64,000 bases of DNA from Variovorax sp. OK212 (GCF_900112425.1 NZ_FOLP01000013.1:1-64000); one strand, 5' to 3'. Positions 44,562 through 53,901 are shown, numbered from the stretch's first letter. Notes: generated by a model not told the origin, from the sequence alone. Numbers and translations are program-made.

Positions 44562-44567
44562 ATTATA
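44562..44567 (-). promoter_or_regulatory. -10 box of rplU-rpmA
   Basis: A perfect TATAAT on the minus strand is followed by CTTGGGCTCTGC, a GC-rich discriminator of the kind seen at growth-rate-regulated promoters. The -35 region is poor. It stands back to back with the ispB -10 box across 64 bases. Confidence 0.55.
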
Positions 44568-44631
44568 GCGCGGTTTGCGGTCGCGAGCCAGCCCGAGCCC
44601 GGCGCGTAACCGGCGCAAGGCGATGGCTCCC

Positions 44632-44637
44632 TATAAT
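44632..44637 (+). promoter_or_regulatory. -10 box of ispB
   Basis: TATAAT on the plus strand followed by TTGAGGCTTCC, the same GGCT-containing downstream pattern as other boxes in this window. No clear -35 is seen. The predicted transcript starts near 44644, upstream of all candidate ispB start codons. Confidence 0.5.
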
Positions 44638-44701
44638 TTGAGGCTTCCGACCCTCTTTTTACTTGGGTCGCCCCCTTCCAGCAGCGCTCTGCGCCCACGC
44701 C

Positions 44702-45694
44702 TTGCCAGTTCCCGCCGCCGACACCCCCCCCACCGCCACAGTGCTGGACCTGATTGCCGGCGACATGGTCGAAGTCGACCGTGTGATTGCCCGCCGCCTC
44801 GATACAGGCGTGCCGCTGGTCAGCCAAGTTTCCAAATACATCATCTCCGCGGGCGGAAAGCGCCTGCGGCCCGCACTGCTGCTGCTGATGTCGGGCGCGC
44901 TCGGTTATACCGGCGAACAGCGCTTCAATCTCGCGGCCGTCGTGGAGTTCATCCATACAGCGACCCTGCTGCACGACGATGTGGTCGACGAATCGACCCT
45001 GCGGCGTGGCCGCGCCACCGCCAATGAGTCGTTCGGCAACCCGGCCAGCGTGCTGGTCGGCGACTTCCTCTATTCACGTGCATTCCAGATGATGTTGGAC
45101 GCAAACAACATGCGCGTGATGCAGATCCTGGCCGAGGCGACCAATGTGATCGCGGAAGGCGAGGTGCTGCAGTTGATGAACATGCACGACGCATCACTGG
45201 ACGAAGCGGCCTACCTGCGAGTGATCCGCTCGAAGACCGCCAAGCTCTTCGAAGCCAGCACCCGGCTCGCCGCCGTTCTTGCCGGCGCCACGCCTGAAGT
45301 CGAGGAAGCCTGCGCCACCTACGGACAAGCGCTTGGCACCGCCTTCCAGGTGATCGACGACGTTCTCGACTACGCAGGCGATGCACAGGAAACCGGAAAA
45401 AACGTCGGTGACGACCTGCGCGAAGGCAAGACCACGCTGCCGCTCATCTTTGCAATGCAGCGCGGCACCTCTGCCCAGAGCGAACTGGTGCGCGCCGCCA
45501 TCGAGGCCGGAGACACTGCGCAACTGGGCAAGATCGTCGAGATCGTGCGCGAAACCGGCGCCCTCGACGCCTCGCGCGCAGCCGCAGCCGCCGAAGCAGA
45601 GCGCGCGATTCACGCATTAAAAGGCTTCCCGTCCAATTTGCACGCTTCAGGTTTGCTACAATTGGCGGCTCAGTTGCTTGAGCGACGTGCCTGA
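44702..45694 (+). CDS. ispB: Octaprenyl diphosphate synthase (polyprenyl synthetase)
   Basis: Makes the long isoprenoid side chain of ubiquinone. About 330 residues with both Asp-rich motifs, LLHDDVVDESTLRRG near residue 90 and FQVIDDVLDYAGD near 220, plus GGKRLRPALLLLMSG near 52. The start is uncertain: there is no early ATG. TTG at 44663, TTG at 44702, GTG at 44741 and ATG at 44765 are all in frame, and none has a clear ribosome site. I chose 44702 because E. coli IspB needs roughly this much before its first helix; the ATG would cut that helix. The product joins the ubi pathway encoded at 9.8-13.8 kb. Confidence 0.9.
   Translation: MPVPAADTPPTATVLDLIAGDMVEVDRVIARRLDTGVPLVSQVSKYIISAGGKRLRPALLLLMSGALGYTGEQRFNLAAVVEFIHTATLLHDDVVDESTLRRGRATANESFGNPASVLVGDFLYSRAFQMMLDANNMRVMQILAEATNVIAEGEVLQLMNMHDASLDEAAYLRVIRSKTAKLFEASTRLAAVLAGATPEVEEACATYGQALGTAFQVIDDVLDYAGDAQETGKNVGDDLREGKTTLPLIFAMQRGTSAQSELVRAAIEAGDTAQLGKIVEIVRETGALDASRAAAAAEAERAIHALKGFPSNLHASGLLQLAAQLLERRA
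45652..45660 (+). promoter_or_regulatory. Extended -10 promoter for tRNA-Pro inside the end of ispB
   Basis: TGCTACAAT is an extended -10 box in the last codons of ispB, followed by TGGCGGCTCAG, again the GGCT-type discriminator. It would start a transcript about 80 bases ahead of the tRNA. There is no good -35, which an extended -10 can do without. Confidence 0.45.
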
Positions 45695-45745
45695 ACACCT
45701 CATTGAGTTGGCATCTAGGAACGATTACTTTTTTCTTGCAACCAT

Positions 45746-45822
45746 CGGGGTGTAGCTTAGCCTGGTAGAGCGCTACGTTCGGGACGTAGAGGCCGGAGGT
45801 TCGAATCCTCTCACCCCGACCA
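45746..45822 (+). tRNA. tRNA-Pro(CGG)
   Basis: A 77-base cloverleaf including the encoded CCA. The acceptor arms are CGGGGTG (45746-45752) and CACCCCG (45812-45818), the discriminator is A, and the anticodon stem CTACG/CGTAG encloses TTCGGGA with anticodon CGG at 45780-45782, which reads CCG. The T loop GGTTCGAATCC is normal. A CCAGCC-3-GGCTGG hairpin begins at the CCA end but lacks a T-run; it may help 3' processing. Confidence 0.96.
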
Positions 45823-45935
45823 GCCTTTGGCTGGCATAAATAAATGGCCGTGCCTGTTGCTGTGTGGCGATTTACAGCACAGGCCTGTTCAGCGATGATC
45901 GTGAAGCACTTTTTCACATCTTTTGCATTTGCTGA

Positions 45936-47669
45936 ATGGCCGCTGCCGAACTTCCCGTCAAAGAAAACTCGCAAATCGCACTCCCAGGGCTTGCGCGTGC
46001 CCTCGTCTCGGCCGGCAAGCTCCCCGCCAAATCCGCGGAGGACATCTATCAAAAGTCACTGAGCGGCCGTACCAGCTTCATCGCGGAGTTGACGGGCTCC
46101 GGTGCCGTGTCGGCAGCCGATCTGGCGCACACGCTGTCGACAGCCTTCGGCGCACCGCTGCTCGACCTCGACGCCATCGATCCGCAGCGCCTGCCCAGGG
46201 ACCTGCTCGACCCCAAGCTGTGCCACGCGTACCGCATCGTGGTGCTCAGCAAGCGCAACAACCGTCTCATCGTTGCGACGGCCGATCCTTCGGATCAGCA
46301 GGCGGCGGAGAAGATCAAGTTCGCCTCTCAGATGGGTGTCGACTGGGTCATCGCCGAATACGACAAGCTGTCGCGCATGGTCGAGGCCACCGCTGCGAGC
46401 GCTGCGGAGACCATCAACAGCATCGTTGGTAGCGAGTTCGAATTCGACGAGGCTTCCGCTGAAACTTCAAGCGAAGCCAACGATCAAGCGGTCGCAGAAG
46501 TAGAAGACGCGCCGGTCGTGCGCTTCCTGCACAAGATGCTGCTCGACGCGATCAGCATGCGAGCCTCGGACATCCACTTCGAGCCGTACGAGCACCAGTA
46601 CCGTGTGCGCTTCCGGATCGACGGCGAATTGCGCGAGATCGCCAGCCCGCCCACCGTCATCAAGGACAAGCTGGCCTCGCGCATCAAGGTCATCTCACGG
46701 CTCGACATCTCGGAGAAGCGCGTGCCGCAAGACGGCCGCATGAAGCTCAAGATCGGGCCTGACCGCGTCATCGACTTCCGCGTGAGCACCCTGCCCACGC
46801 TGTTCGGCGAGAAGATCGTCATCCGGATTCTCGACCCGAGCAGCGCCCGCCTGGGCATCGATGCGCTGGGTTACGACGCCGACGAAAAGGAACGCCTCCT
46901 CCACGCAATCGGCCGCCCCTACGGCATGGTGCTGGTGACCGGCCCGACGGGTTCGGGCAAGACGGTGTCGCTCTACACCTGCCTGAACCTGCTGAATCAG
47001 CCCGGCGTGAACATCGCGACGGCGGAAGACCCGTCCGAAATCAACCTGCCCGGCGTCAACCAGGTCAACGTCAATGAAAAGGCTGGACTGACCTTCGCGG
47101 CCGCGCTGCGTGCCTTCCTGCGGCAGGATCCCGACATCATCATGGTCGGCGAAATCCGCGACCTGGAAACCGCCGACATCTCGATCAAGGCCGCACAGAC
47201 CGGCCACTTGGTACTTTCCACGCTGCACACCAACGACGCACCGACCACGCTGACGCGAATGCGCAATATGGGCATCGCACCGTTCAACATCGCATCGAGC
47301 GTCATCCTGATCACTGCGCAGCGGCTTGCAAGGCGGCTGTGCCCCGCATGCAAGGCACCCGCCGACGTTCCGCGAGAAACGCTGCTGGAGGCTGGCTTCC
47401 AGGAAGATGCACTGGACGGAAGCTGGAAGCCCTATCGCCCAGTTGGTTGCTCAGTCTGCAACGGCGGCTACAAGGGCCGCGTCGGCATCTACCAGGTGAT
47501 GCCGATCACCGAGGCCATCCAGGAAATCATCCTGCGCGACGGCAGCGCACTCGACATCGCGCAGCAGTCGGAGGCCGAAGGCGTGCGTTCGCTGCGGCAA
47601 TCGGGCTTGCGCAAGGTCATGCAAGGTCTCACTTCGCTCGAAGAAGTGGTGGCCTGCACCAACTTATAA
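45936..47669 (+). CDS. pilB: Type IV pilus assembly ATPase PilB
   Basis: The cytoplasmic hexameric ATPase that drives pilus extension. 577 residues: N-terminal MshEN/T2SSE domain (about 30-160), then the ATPase core with Walker A GPTGSGKT at 336-343, the Asp box and Walker B near 395-405 (DIIMVGEIRDLETADI) and the His box (TGHLVLSTLHTND near 420). The tetracysteine zinc site is CPACKAP and CSVCNGG near 468 and 507. The ATG has an in-frame stop directly before it, so the start is fixed, but there is no ribosome site. It begins pilBCD. Confidence 0.96.
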   Translation: MAAAELPVKENSQIALPGLARALVSAGKLPAKSAEDIYQKSLSGRTSFIAELTGSGAVSAADLAHTLSTAFGAPLLDLDAIDPQRLPRDLLDPKLCHAYRIVVLSKRNNRLIVATADPSDQQAAEKIKFASQMGVDWVIAEYDKLSRMVEATAASAAETINSIVGSEFEFDEASAETSSEANDQAVAEVEDAPVVRFLHKMLLDAISMRASDIHFEPYEHQYRVRFRIDGELREIASPPTVIKDKLASRIKVISRLDISEKRVPQDGRMKLKIGPDRVIDFRVSTLPTLFGEKIVIRILDPSSARLGIDALGYDADEKERLLHAIGRPYGMVLVTGPTGSGKTVSLYTCLNLLNQPGVNIATAEDPSEINLPGVNQVNVNEKAGLTFAAALRAFLRQDPDIIMVGEIRDLETADISIKAAQTGHLVLSTLHTNDAPTTLTRMRNMGIAPFNIASSVILITAQRLARRLCPACKAPADVPRETLLEAGFQEDALDGSWKPYRPVGCSVCNGGYKGRVGIYQVMPITEAIQEIILRDGSALDIAQQSEAEGVRSLRQSGLRKVMQGLTSLEEVVACTNL

Positions 47670-47696
47670 CGAACACACCGAGAAACCGGAGATCGA

Positions 47697-48926
47697 ATGG
47701 CAACCGTGGCATCCACCCGCTCACAGCCCACCCACAAGGAATTTGTCTTCGAGTGGGAAGGCAAGGACCGTAACGGCAAACTGGTACGCGGCGAACTTCG
47801 GGCCGCCGGAGAAAACCAGGTGCAGGCCGCGCTGCGCCGCCAAGGCGTGCTTGCCTCGAAGATCAAGAAGCGCCGCATGCGCTCGGGCAAGGCGATCAAA
47901 CCCAAGGACATCGCAATCTTCACGCGCCAGTTGGCGACGATGATGAAGGCTGGTGTCCCGTTGATGCAGTCCTTCGACATCGTCGGCCGCGGCAACGCGA
48001 ACGCAAGCGTGGCAAAGCTGCTCAACGATATCCGTACGGACGTGGAAACCGGCACCTCGCTATCGGCCGCATTCCGCAAGTTCCCGAAGTACTTCGACAA
48101 CCTCTACTGCAACCTGGTGGAGGCAGGCGAAGCGGCCGGTATCCTGGAAGACCTGCTGGACCGACTGGCCACGTACATGGAAAAAACCGAGGCGATCAAG
48201 TCGAAGATCAAGTCGGCGCTCATGTACCCCACTTCAGTGGTCGTCGTGGCGTTCGTGGTCGTGGCCATCATCATGATCTTCGTGATTCCGGCGTTCAAAC
48301 AGGTATTCACTTCGTTCGGAGCTGATCTGCCTGCACCGACTCTGTTTGTGATGGGAATGAGTGAATTCTTCGTTTCATATTGGTGGCTGATCTTCGGCGG
48401 CATCGGCGGCGGAATCTATTTTTTCCTGCAGGCCTGGAAACGCAATGAGCGCTTCCAGAGAGCCATGGATCGCGTTTTGCTGCGCATCCCGATCTTCGGC
48501 ACACTGATCGAAAAATCCTGCGTTGCCCGCTGGACCCGCACGCTTGCCACCATGTTCGCCGCTGGCGTGCCGCTGGTCGAAGCACTCGACTCCGTGGGCG
48601 GCGCCTCCGGCAATTCCGTCTACGGCGACGCCACCGCAAAGATCCAGCAGGAAGTCTCCACCGGCACCAGCCTCACCGCGGCCATGACCAACGTGAACCT
48701 CTTCCCCTCGATGGTCATCCAGATGACCGCCATCGGCGAAGAATCCGGCTCGATCGACCACATGCTCGGCAAGGCCGCCGACTTCTACGAATCCGAAGTG
48801 GACGACATGGTCGCCGGCCTGTCCAGCCTGATGGAACCCATCATCATCGTGTTCCTGGGCACCATCATCGGCGGTATCGTGGTGTCGATGTACCTGCCCA
48901 TTTTCAAGCTCGGCCAGGTCGTCTGA
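47697..48926 (+). CDS. pilC: Type IV pilus inner-membrane platform protein PilC
   Basis: A 409-residue polytopic membrane protein on which the pilus is built; PilB acts on it. It has two T2SSF domains (about 75-200 and 278-400) and three main helices near residues 178, 228 and 382. The motif FTRQLATMMKAGVPLMQS near residue 81 is typical. A good site (AACCGGAGATCG) precedes the ATG. Its stop overlaps the pilD start (TGATG). Confidence 0.96.
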   Translation: MATVASTRSQPTHKEFVFEWEGKDRNGKLVRGELRAAGENQVQAALRRQGVLASKIKKRRMRSGKAIKPKDIAIFTRQLATMMKAGVPLMQSFDIVGRGNANASVAKLLNDIRTDVETGTSLSAAFRKFPKYFDNLYCNLVEAGEAAGILEDLLDRLATYMEKTEAIKSKIKSALMYPTSVVVVAFVVVAIIMIFVIPAFKQVFTSFGADLPAPTLFVMGMSEFFVSYWWLIFGGIGGGIYFFLQAWKRNERFQRAMDRVLLRIPIFGTLIEKSCVARWTRTLATMFAAGVPLVEALDSVGGASGNSVYGDATAKIQQEVSTGTSLTAAMTNVNLFPSMVIQMTAIGEESGSIDHMLGKAADFYESEVDDMVAGLSSLMEPIIIVFLGTIIGGIVVSMYLPIFKLGQVV

Positions 48927-49891
48927 TGCTCGTTTCGAGGGAGTTCGACACCGCGTTCGCCGGTGTGCTGGGGCTATTGATCGGCAGCTTCCTCAACGTC
49001 GTCATCTACCGCACGCCGGTGATGATGTACCGCGACTGGCTCGCCGATGCGGTCGCCAATCTCATGTCGTCGAAGGACGCGCCCTCGCTGTGGTCGCTGG
49101 CCTTCGGCCCGAAGGTCGCTTCGCCTGCGGGGCTGGAAGCCGCGGCGGACAAGGCGGCCGAGGTCATCGAAGCGCAGCCTCCTTTCGACCTGACCCGCCC
49201 CGCCTCGCGCTGCGGCGCCTGCGGCCACAAGATCCGCTGGTACGAGAACATCCCCGTGCTGAGCTATGCCGCGCTGCGTGGGCGTTGCGCGTCGTGCAAG
49301 ACCTTCATCAGCCCGCGCTATCCGCTGGTCGAGCTGGTCACGGCCGGCCTCTTCGCGCTGTGCGCGTGGCGCTTCGGTATCACGCCGTCGGGCGCGCTCT
49401 GGGCGGCCTTCGGTGCCTTGCTGGTCTGCCAGTTCCTGATCGATTTCGACACCCAGTTCCTGCCGGACTCGCTCAACTACCCGCTGCTCTGGCTCGGGCT
49501 GATCGGTGCGGCCATGGGCTGGACCGGCGTGCCGCTGAGTTCGGCCCTCTGGGGCGCGGTGTTCGGCTACCTGAGCCTCTGGTTTGTGTACCATGCCTTT
49601 CGCCTGGTCACGGGCAAGGAAGGCATGGGCTATGGAGACTTCAAACTGCTCGCCGCGCTGGGCGCATGGCTCGGCGCGGACTATCTCATCGCGATCATCC
49701 TCGTGTCTTCGCTGGTGGGCGCGGTGATCGGCATCACGCTGCGCGTGGCCGGCAAGCTGGCGCACAAGGACATTCCCATCGCCTTCGGCCCCTTCCTGGC
49801 CGGAGCGGGCCTCATCTGCCTCGTTGCAGGCCCTGAAGTCGTGAGGCATTGGATTCCGTTCGCCTTCCCCCTGGGCGCACTGATCCACTGA
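48926..49891 (+). CDS. pilD: Prepilin peptidase PilD
   Basis: Cleaves and N-methylates type IV prepilins in the inner membrane. 321 residues with about eight helices. The zinc-type CxxC...CxxC pair is seen as CGACGHK and CASCKTF near residues 95 and 120. The two catalytic aspartates are in LIDFDTQFLPD near 172 and GYGDFKL near 237. It overlaps pilC by one base and is followed by coaE after seven bases, the usual order in Burkholderiales. Confidence 0.95.
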   Translation: MLVSREFDTAFAGVLGLLIGSFLNVVIYRTPVMMYRDWLADAVANLMSSKDAPSLWSLAFGPKVASPAGLEAAADKAAEVIEAQPPFDLTRPASRCGACGHKIRWYENIPVLSYAALRGRCASCKTFISPRYPLVELVTAGLFALCAWRFGITPSGALWAAFGALLVCQFLIDFDTQFLPDSLNYPLLWLGLIGAAMGWTGVPLSSALWGAVFGYLSLWFVYHAFRLVTGKEGMGYGDFKLLAALGAWLGADYLIAIILVSSLVGAVIGITLRVAGKLAHKDIPIAFGPFLAGAGLICLVAGPEVVRHWIPFAFPLGALIH

Positions 49892-49898
49892 CACGGGC

Positions 49899-50507
49899 AT
49901 GGTGCGGCGCATCGGCCTGACGGGCGGTATCGGCAGCGGCAAGAGCACTGTCGCCGGACTGCTCGTACAGCAGGGCGCGGTCCTTGTGGACACCGACGCC
50001 ATCGCCCGCGCCATCGCCCTGCCCGGCGGCATCGCCATGCCAGCGCTCGAAAGCGCCTTCGGCCGCGGCGTCATCGGCCCCGACGGTGGGCTGGACCGGG
50101 CCGCCATGCGCCAGATCGTCTTCGCGGATGCCGGCGCCAAGCTGCGCCTCGAATCCATCCTCCACCCCCTGATCGGTACCGAAACACAGCGCCAGGCCGT
50201 GGCCGCCGGTGAAGACGCGATCGTCGTGTTCGACGTGCCCCTGCTGGTCGAATCCGGCCGCTGGCGCGCCATCGTCGACCGGGTGCTGGTGGTCGACGCA
50301 ACCGAAGAAACCCAGCTGCAACGCGTGATCGCGCGCTCGGGCTGGGCGCCCGACGCCGTCAAGGCGGTGATCGTCCAGCAGGCCCCGCGCAAGGCGCGCC
50401 GGGCGGCCGCTGACGCGGTTATTTACAACGAGACCCTGAGCCTGGCGGAACTCGGTTCGCAGGTGTGGGGTCTCTGGGAACGGTGGGTTCGGGCCGGCAC
50501 GCGATAA
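49899..50507 (+). CDS. coaE: Dephospho-CoA kinase
   Basis: Performs the last step of coenzyme A synthesis. The 202-residue P-loop protein has Walker A GGIGSGKSTVAG at about 9-20, the LVDTDAIAR segment near 31 and the FDVPLLVESG region near 110. It stands in the conserved pilD-coaE pair. In related genomes zapD follows directly; here an MBOAT gene and its partner intervene after 69 bases. Confidence 0.95.
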   Translation: MVRRIGLTGGIGSGKSTVAGLLVQQGAVLVDTDAIARAIALPGGIAMPALESAFGRGVIGPDGGLDRAAMRQIVFADAGAKLRLESILHPLIGTETQRQAVAAGEDAIVVFDVPLLVESGRWRAIVDRVLVVDATEETQLQRVIARSGWAPDAVKAVIVQQAPRKARRAAADAVIYNETLSLAELGSQVWGLWERWVRAGTR

Positions 50508-50576
50508 TTTAGGGTTGACGCCGCGACGGCTACACGACGATCACGTCAAACGGCGCACGCCTCAGCGCCCCTCACG

Positions 50577-52070
50577 ATGCTTTTCAATTCGTATCCCTTC
50601 ATCTTCGTTTTCTTCCCGCTGGTCCTGATCGGTTTCTTCCTGATCGGTGCGCGCAGTCCCCGATCGGCGGCGGGCTTCCTGGCCCTGGCCTCGCTCTTCT
50701 TCTACGGCTGGTGGAGCGTCAAGGCGCTGCCCCTGCTGCTGGGGTCGATCTGCGTCAACTACTGGTTCGGCCTGCGGCTCACGCCCTCGCCCGGCCGCGA
50801 CGACAAGCACCGCAAGGCCCTGCTGATCATCGCGCTGGTGCTCAACCTCGGGGTGCTGGCCGTCTTCAAGTACGCCAACTTCTTCCTGGAGAACATCGAC
50901 GCCGGCCTGGCCGCTGCGGGCTTCTCGCAGATCGACCTGGTGCACATCGTGCTGCCGATCGGCATCTCGTTCTACACCTTCACGCAGATCGCCTTCCTGG
51001 TCGACTGCTGGCAGGGCAAGGTGCACGAGCGCAGCTTCATCCACTACGCACTGTTCGTGACCTACTTCCCGCACCTGATCGCGGGTCCGGTGCTGCATCA
51101 CGCGCAGATGATGCCGCAGTTCAACAACCCGGCCACCTACAGGATCAACGCCAACAATGTGGCGCTCGGGCTGGGCATCTTCGTCTTCGGCCTGGGCAAG
51201 AAGATGCTGATCGCCGACCCGCTGGGCCAGTACGCGGACATGATGTTCAAGGGCGTGCACGAAGGCGTGATGCCCTCGCTGTACACGGCGTGGTTCGGCG
51301 TGCTGGCCTATACGCTGCAGATCTACTTCGACTTCTCGGGCTACTCCGACATGGCGGTGGGCCTGTCGCTGGTGCTGGGCGTGCAGCTGCCGCTGAACTT
51401 CCGCTCGCCCTACAAATCGACCAACATGATCGAGTTCTGGCGGCGCTGGCACATCTCGCTGTCGACCTTTCTGCGCGACTACCTCTATGTGCCGCTGGGC
51501 GGCAACCGCAAGGGCCCGGCACGCCGCTACATCAACCTGTTCCTGACCATGCTGCTGGGCGGCCTGTGGCACGGCGCCGCCTGGACCTTCGTGATCTGGG
51601 GCGCGCTGCACGGCGCCTACCTGATGGTCAACCACTTCTGGAACGCCAAGGTGCGCCGCGGCAACACCAAGACCACCTGGTACGGCCGCGTGATCGGCTG
51701 GTTCATCACCTTCCTGTGCGTGATGATCGCCTGGGTCGTGTTCCGCGCCGACAGCTTGCCGGCGGCCATCGAGATCTACAAGGGCATGCTGGGCCTGCAC
51801 GGCGCGCCCGTGTCGGCCTTCAGCGAGTTCCGCGTGCCGTTCCGCAAGCCCGAGTTCTTCCAGACCCTCTTCGTCGGCCTGCTGATCTGCCTGGCATTGC
51901 CACCCACCATCACGCTCGACCGCTGGATCCCGAGCGTGGCGGGCCTGGCCGGACGGCCGCGCCTGCAGCGCCTGGCGACCGTGGTCACGGGCCTGGGCTG
52001 CATCTATCTTTTTGGCCTGTGCGTGTCGAAGTTCGGCAGCTACAGCCCGTTCCTCTATTTCCAGTTCTGA
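50577..52070 (+). CDS. MBOAT family O-acyltransferase (AlgI-like)
   Basis: A 497-residue membrane-bound O-acyltransferase with about eleven helices. The invariant histidine is His332 in GGLWHGAAWTFVIWGALHG, matching the catalytic His of AlgI, and His292 in RRWHISLSTFLRDYLY is the second conserved site. In alginate and related systems such a protein moves acetyl groups across the membrane for a periplasmic SGNH partner to place on a polysaccharide. The next gene, one base after the stop, encodes that type of partner. No polysaccharide synthase or alg gene is nearby, so the acceptor is unknown; surface glycan or glycosylated pilin are options. Confidence 0.9.
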   Translation: MLFNSYPFIFVFFPLVLIGFFLIGARSPRSAAGFLALASLFFYGWWSVKALPLLLGSICVNYWFGLRLTPSPGRDDKHRKALLIIALVLNLGVLAVFKYANFFLENIDAGLAAAGFSQIDLVHIVLPIGISFYTFTQIAFLVDCWQGKVHERSFIHYALFVTYFPHLIAGPVLHHAQMMPQFNNPATYRINANNVALGLGIFVFGLGKKMLIADPLGQYADMMFKGVHEGVMPSLYTAWFGVLAYTLQIYFDFSGYSDMAVGLSLVLGVQLPLNFRSPYKSTNMIEFWRRWHISLSTFLRDYLYVPLGGNRKGPARRYINLFLTMLLGGLWHGAAWTFVIWGALHGAYLMVNHFWNAKVRRGNTKTTWYGRVIGWFITFLCVMIAWVVFRADSLPAAIEIYKGMLGLHGAPVSAFSEFRVPFRKPEFFQTLFVGLLICLALPPTITLDRWIPSVAGLAGRPRLQRLATVVTGLGCIYLFGLCVSKFGSYSPFLYFQF

Positions 52071-52071
52071 C

Positions 52072-53106
52072 ATGGACGACACAAAATCGGCCAAGACCTG
52101 GCTTCGCATCTTCGCCGCGGGCTACCTGGTGTGCTGCGCACTCCTGCTGGTCAGCCTCTTCACGCCCATTCCCTACGGCGACCTGACGCGCATCGGCCGC
52201 ATCTCGGAGCGCGAGTTCGGCTGGCACACGCCGCCGCCGCCCATCCCCGACGCCGACGTCAAGACCTGGCCGATCAACGAATCCGACGTCCTGGTCATCG
52301 GCGACAGCTTCTCCGTGCGCTACGCCTGGCAGGCGTCGCTCGTGGGCGCCGGCTACAAGGTGACGACCACCCATTGGGACAACCTCAACGGCGCGCTGTG
52401 CGAGGACTTCCCGGGCTGGCTCCAGAAGTCGGGCTTCAAGGGCAAGGTCGTCATCGTCGAGAGCATCGAGCGCCTGCTCGAGGACCGCATGAAGAAGTCC
52501 GAGGGCTGCAAGACCATGAAGCACGCCTTCAAGCCGACGCCGCCGCCCTTCGAGAACCCGGCCAGGCCCGCGCCCGGCTTCCAGCTCAACTGGGATGCCC
52601 AGTTGCTCAGCGGCTGGTTCACGTACCACAACACCAAGGCCATCCTGCGCTCCGACAATTGGACCAACACGCCCGAGCGCTGGGGTCCGCTGATCGACTC
52701 GCGCGTGGTGCCCGACGGCTGCAAGCAGTTCAGCCACCACGCCTGCAACAAGCTGCTGGTGACGGCCGAAGACCGCGTCAACGATGCGCTGTCGCCCGGG
52801 TCGGCACGCTTCATGAAGAGCTTCGAGACCACCGCCGCGCCCTACAAGGTCGTGTGGATGGTCGTGCCCAACAAGAGCACGGTGTATTTGCAACAAAACC
52901 ATGCCGACGCGTTCAGGGCCGTGTTCAACCCGCAGAATGTCGGGCCGGACCTGTTCGAGCTTGCCGAGCAGAATCGCTTCAAGATGATGGATCTTTTCCC
53001 CGCCAACGAGACCCACGTCTCGACCCGGGGTTACATTCTTTTCGGTCAGCGTATGCTGGAGGCTGTACGCCAGGTGCTGCCCGCCCCGGCTGCCAAATCG
53101 CAATGA
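52072..53106 (+). CDS. SGNH-like periplasmic partner of the MBOAT acyltransferase
   Basis: A 344-residue protein I do not recognise by name. Residues 13-31 form one membrane anchor, a Pro-rich linker follows (PPPPIP near 55-59), and the rest is periplasmic. The SGNH elements can be seen: the Ser of GDSF at residues 77-80 (VLVIGDSFSVRYAW) and a C-terminal His315 in NETHVSTRG, in place of the usual DxxH. It resembles AlgJ/AlgX and the partners of other MBOAT acyltransferases in plan, not closely in sequence. The ATG at 52072 lies one base after the MBOAT stop. Paired action on an extracellular acceptor is inferred. Confidence 0.75.
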   Translation: MDDTKSAKTWLRIFAAGYLVCCALLLVSLFTPIPYGDLTRIGRISEREFGWHTPPPPIPDADVKTWPINESDVLVIGDSFSVRYAWQASLVGAGYKVTTTHWDNLNGALCEDFPGWLQKSGFKGKVVIVESIERLLEDRMKKSEGCKTMKHAFKPTPPPFENPARPAPGFQLNWDAQLLSGWFTYHNTKAILRSDNWTNTPERWGPLIDSRVVPDGCKQFSHHACNKLLVTAEDRVNDALSPGSARFMKSFETTAAPYKVVWMVVPNKSTVYLQQNHADAFRAVFNPQNVGPDLFELAEQNRFKMMDLFPANETHVSTRGYILFGQRMLEAVRQVLPAPAAKSQ

Positions 53107-53145
53107 GCGCAACAAGCTCGAACCTGACGTGAAAAACCGATACGC

Positions 53146-53901
53146 GTGATCCTCTACGAGTACCCCTTCAACGAGCGCATCCGCACGTACCTGCGGCTGG
53201 AGCACCTGTTTCGCCGCCTCGGCGAGCTGGTGCCCTCCGAATCGCCGCTGTCCCATCACTACGCCCTGATCACGATCTTCGAGATCATGGACGTCGCCGC
53301 GCGCGCCGACCTGAAGGCCGACGTGCTGCGCGACCTGGACAAGCACAAGAACGTCTTCAACAGCTACCGCGGCAATCCGGCGATCGCCGAGGCCGTGCTC
53401 GACCAGGTCGTCGGCCAGCTCGAACGCAACTTCACCACGCTCAACGGCGTGGCGGGCAAGGCCGGCCAGGCGTTGACGGAGAACGAGTGGCTCATGAGCA
53501 TCCGCAGCCGCGCCGGCATTCCGGGTGGCACCTGCGAGTTCGATCTGCCGGCCTACTACGCCTGGCAGCACCGCCCCGCACCCAACCGCCGCGCGGACTT
53601 GGAGCGCTGGTCGAACACCCTCTCCCCACTGGCATCGTCGATCTACCTGCTGCTCAAGCTGCTGCGCGACACCGACGTGCCCTACAAGGTCATCGCCACC
53701 CACGGCCAGTTCCAGCAGAACCTGCCGCAGGGCCGCAGCTTCCAGCTGCTGCGCCTGCGCATCGATCCCAAGCTGGGGTTGATTCCTGAAATCAGCGGCA
53801 ACCGTCTCATGGTGTCCGTGCGCCTCATGCGCCACGACAAGGACGACCGCCTGCACCAAAGCTCGGACGACGCGCCCTTCGAGCTGACCCTCTGCGCATG
53901 A
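53146..53901 (+). CDS. zapD: Cell division protein ZapD
   Basis: A 251-residue cytoplasmic protein that crosslinks FtsZ filaments at the division site. ILYEYPFNERIRTYLRLEHLF at the N-terminus and MSIRSRAGIPGGTCEFDLPAYY near residue 113 are characteristic when read in part (for example YEYPFNERIR). The start is GTG. It overlaps yacG by four bases and normally follows coaE directly; here it is displaced by the MBOAT pair. Confidence 0.93.
   Translation: MILYEYPFNERIRTYLRLEHLFRRLGELVPSESPLSHHYALITIFEIMDVAARADLKADVLRDLDKHKNVFNSYRGNPAIAEAVLDQVVGQLERNFTTLNGVAGKAGQALTENEWLMSIRSRAGIPGGTCEFDLPAYYAWQHRPAPNRRADLERWSNTLSPLASSIYLLLKLLRDTDVPYKVIATHGQFQQNLPQGRSFQLLRLRIDPKLGLIPEISGNRLMVSVRLMRHDKDDRLHQSSDDAPFELTLCA

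Noticed and set aside
45820..45834. A rho-independent terminator for the tRNA gene
   Set aside because: The CCAGCC-3-GGCTGG hairpin is not followed by a T-run.
45850..45940. A sigma-54 promoter for pilB
   Set aside because: TTTGCAT upstream of pilB resembles a -12 element, but no GG stands at the -24 position.
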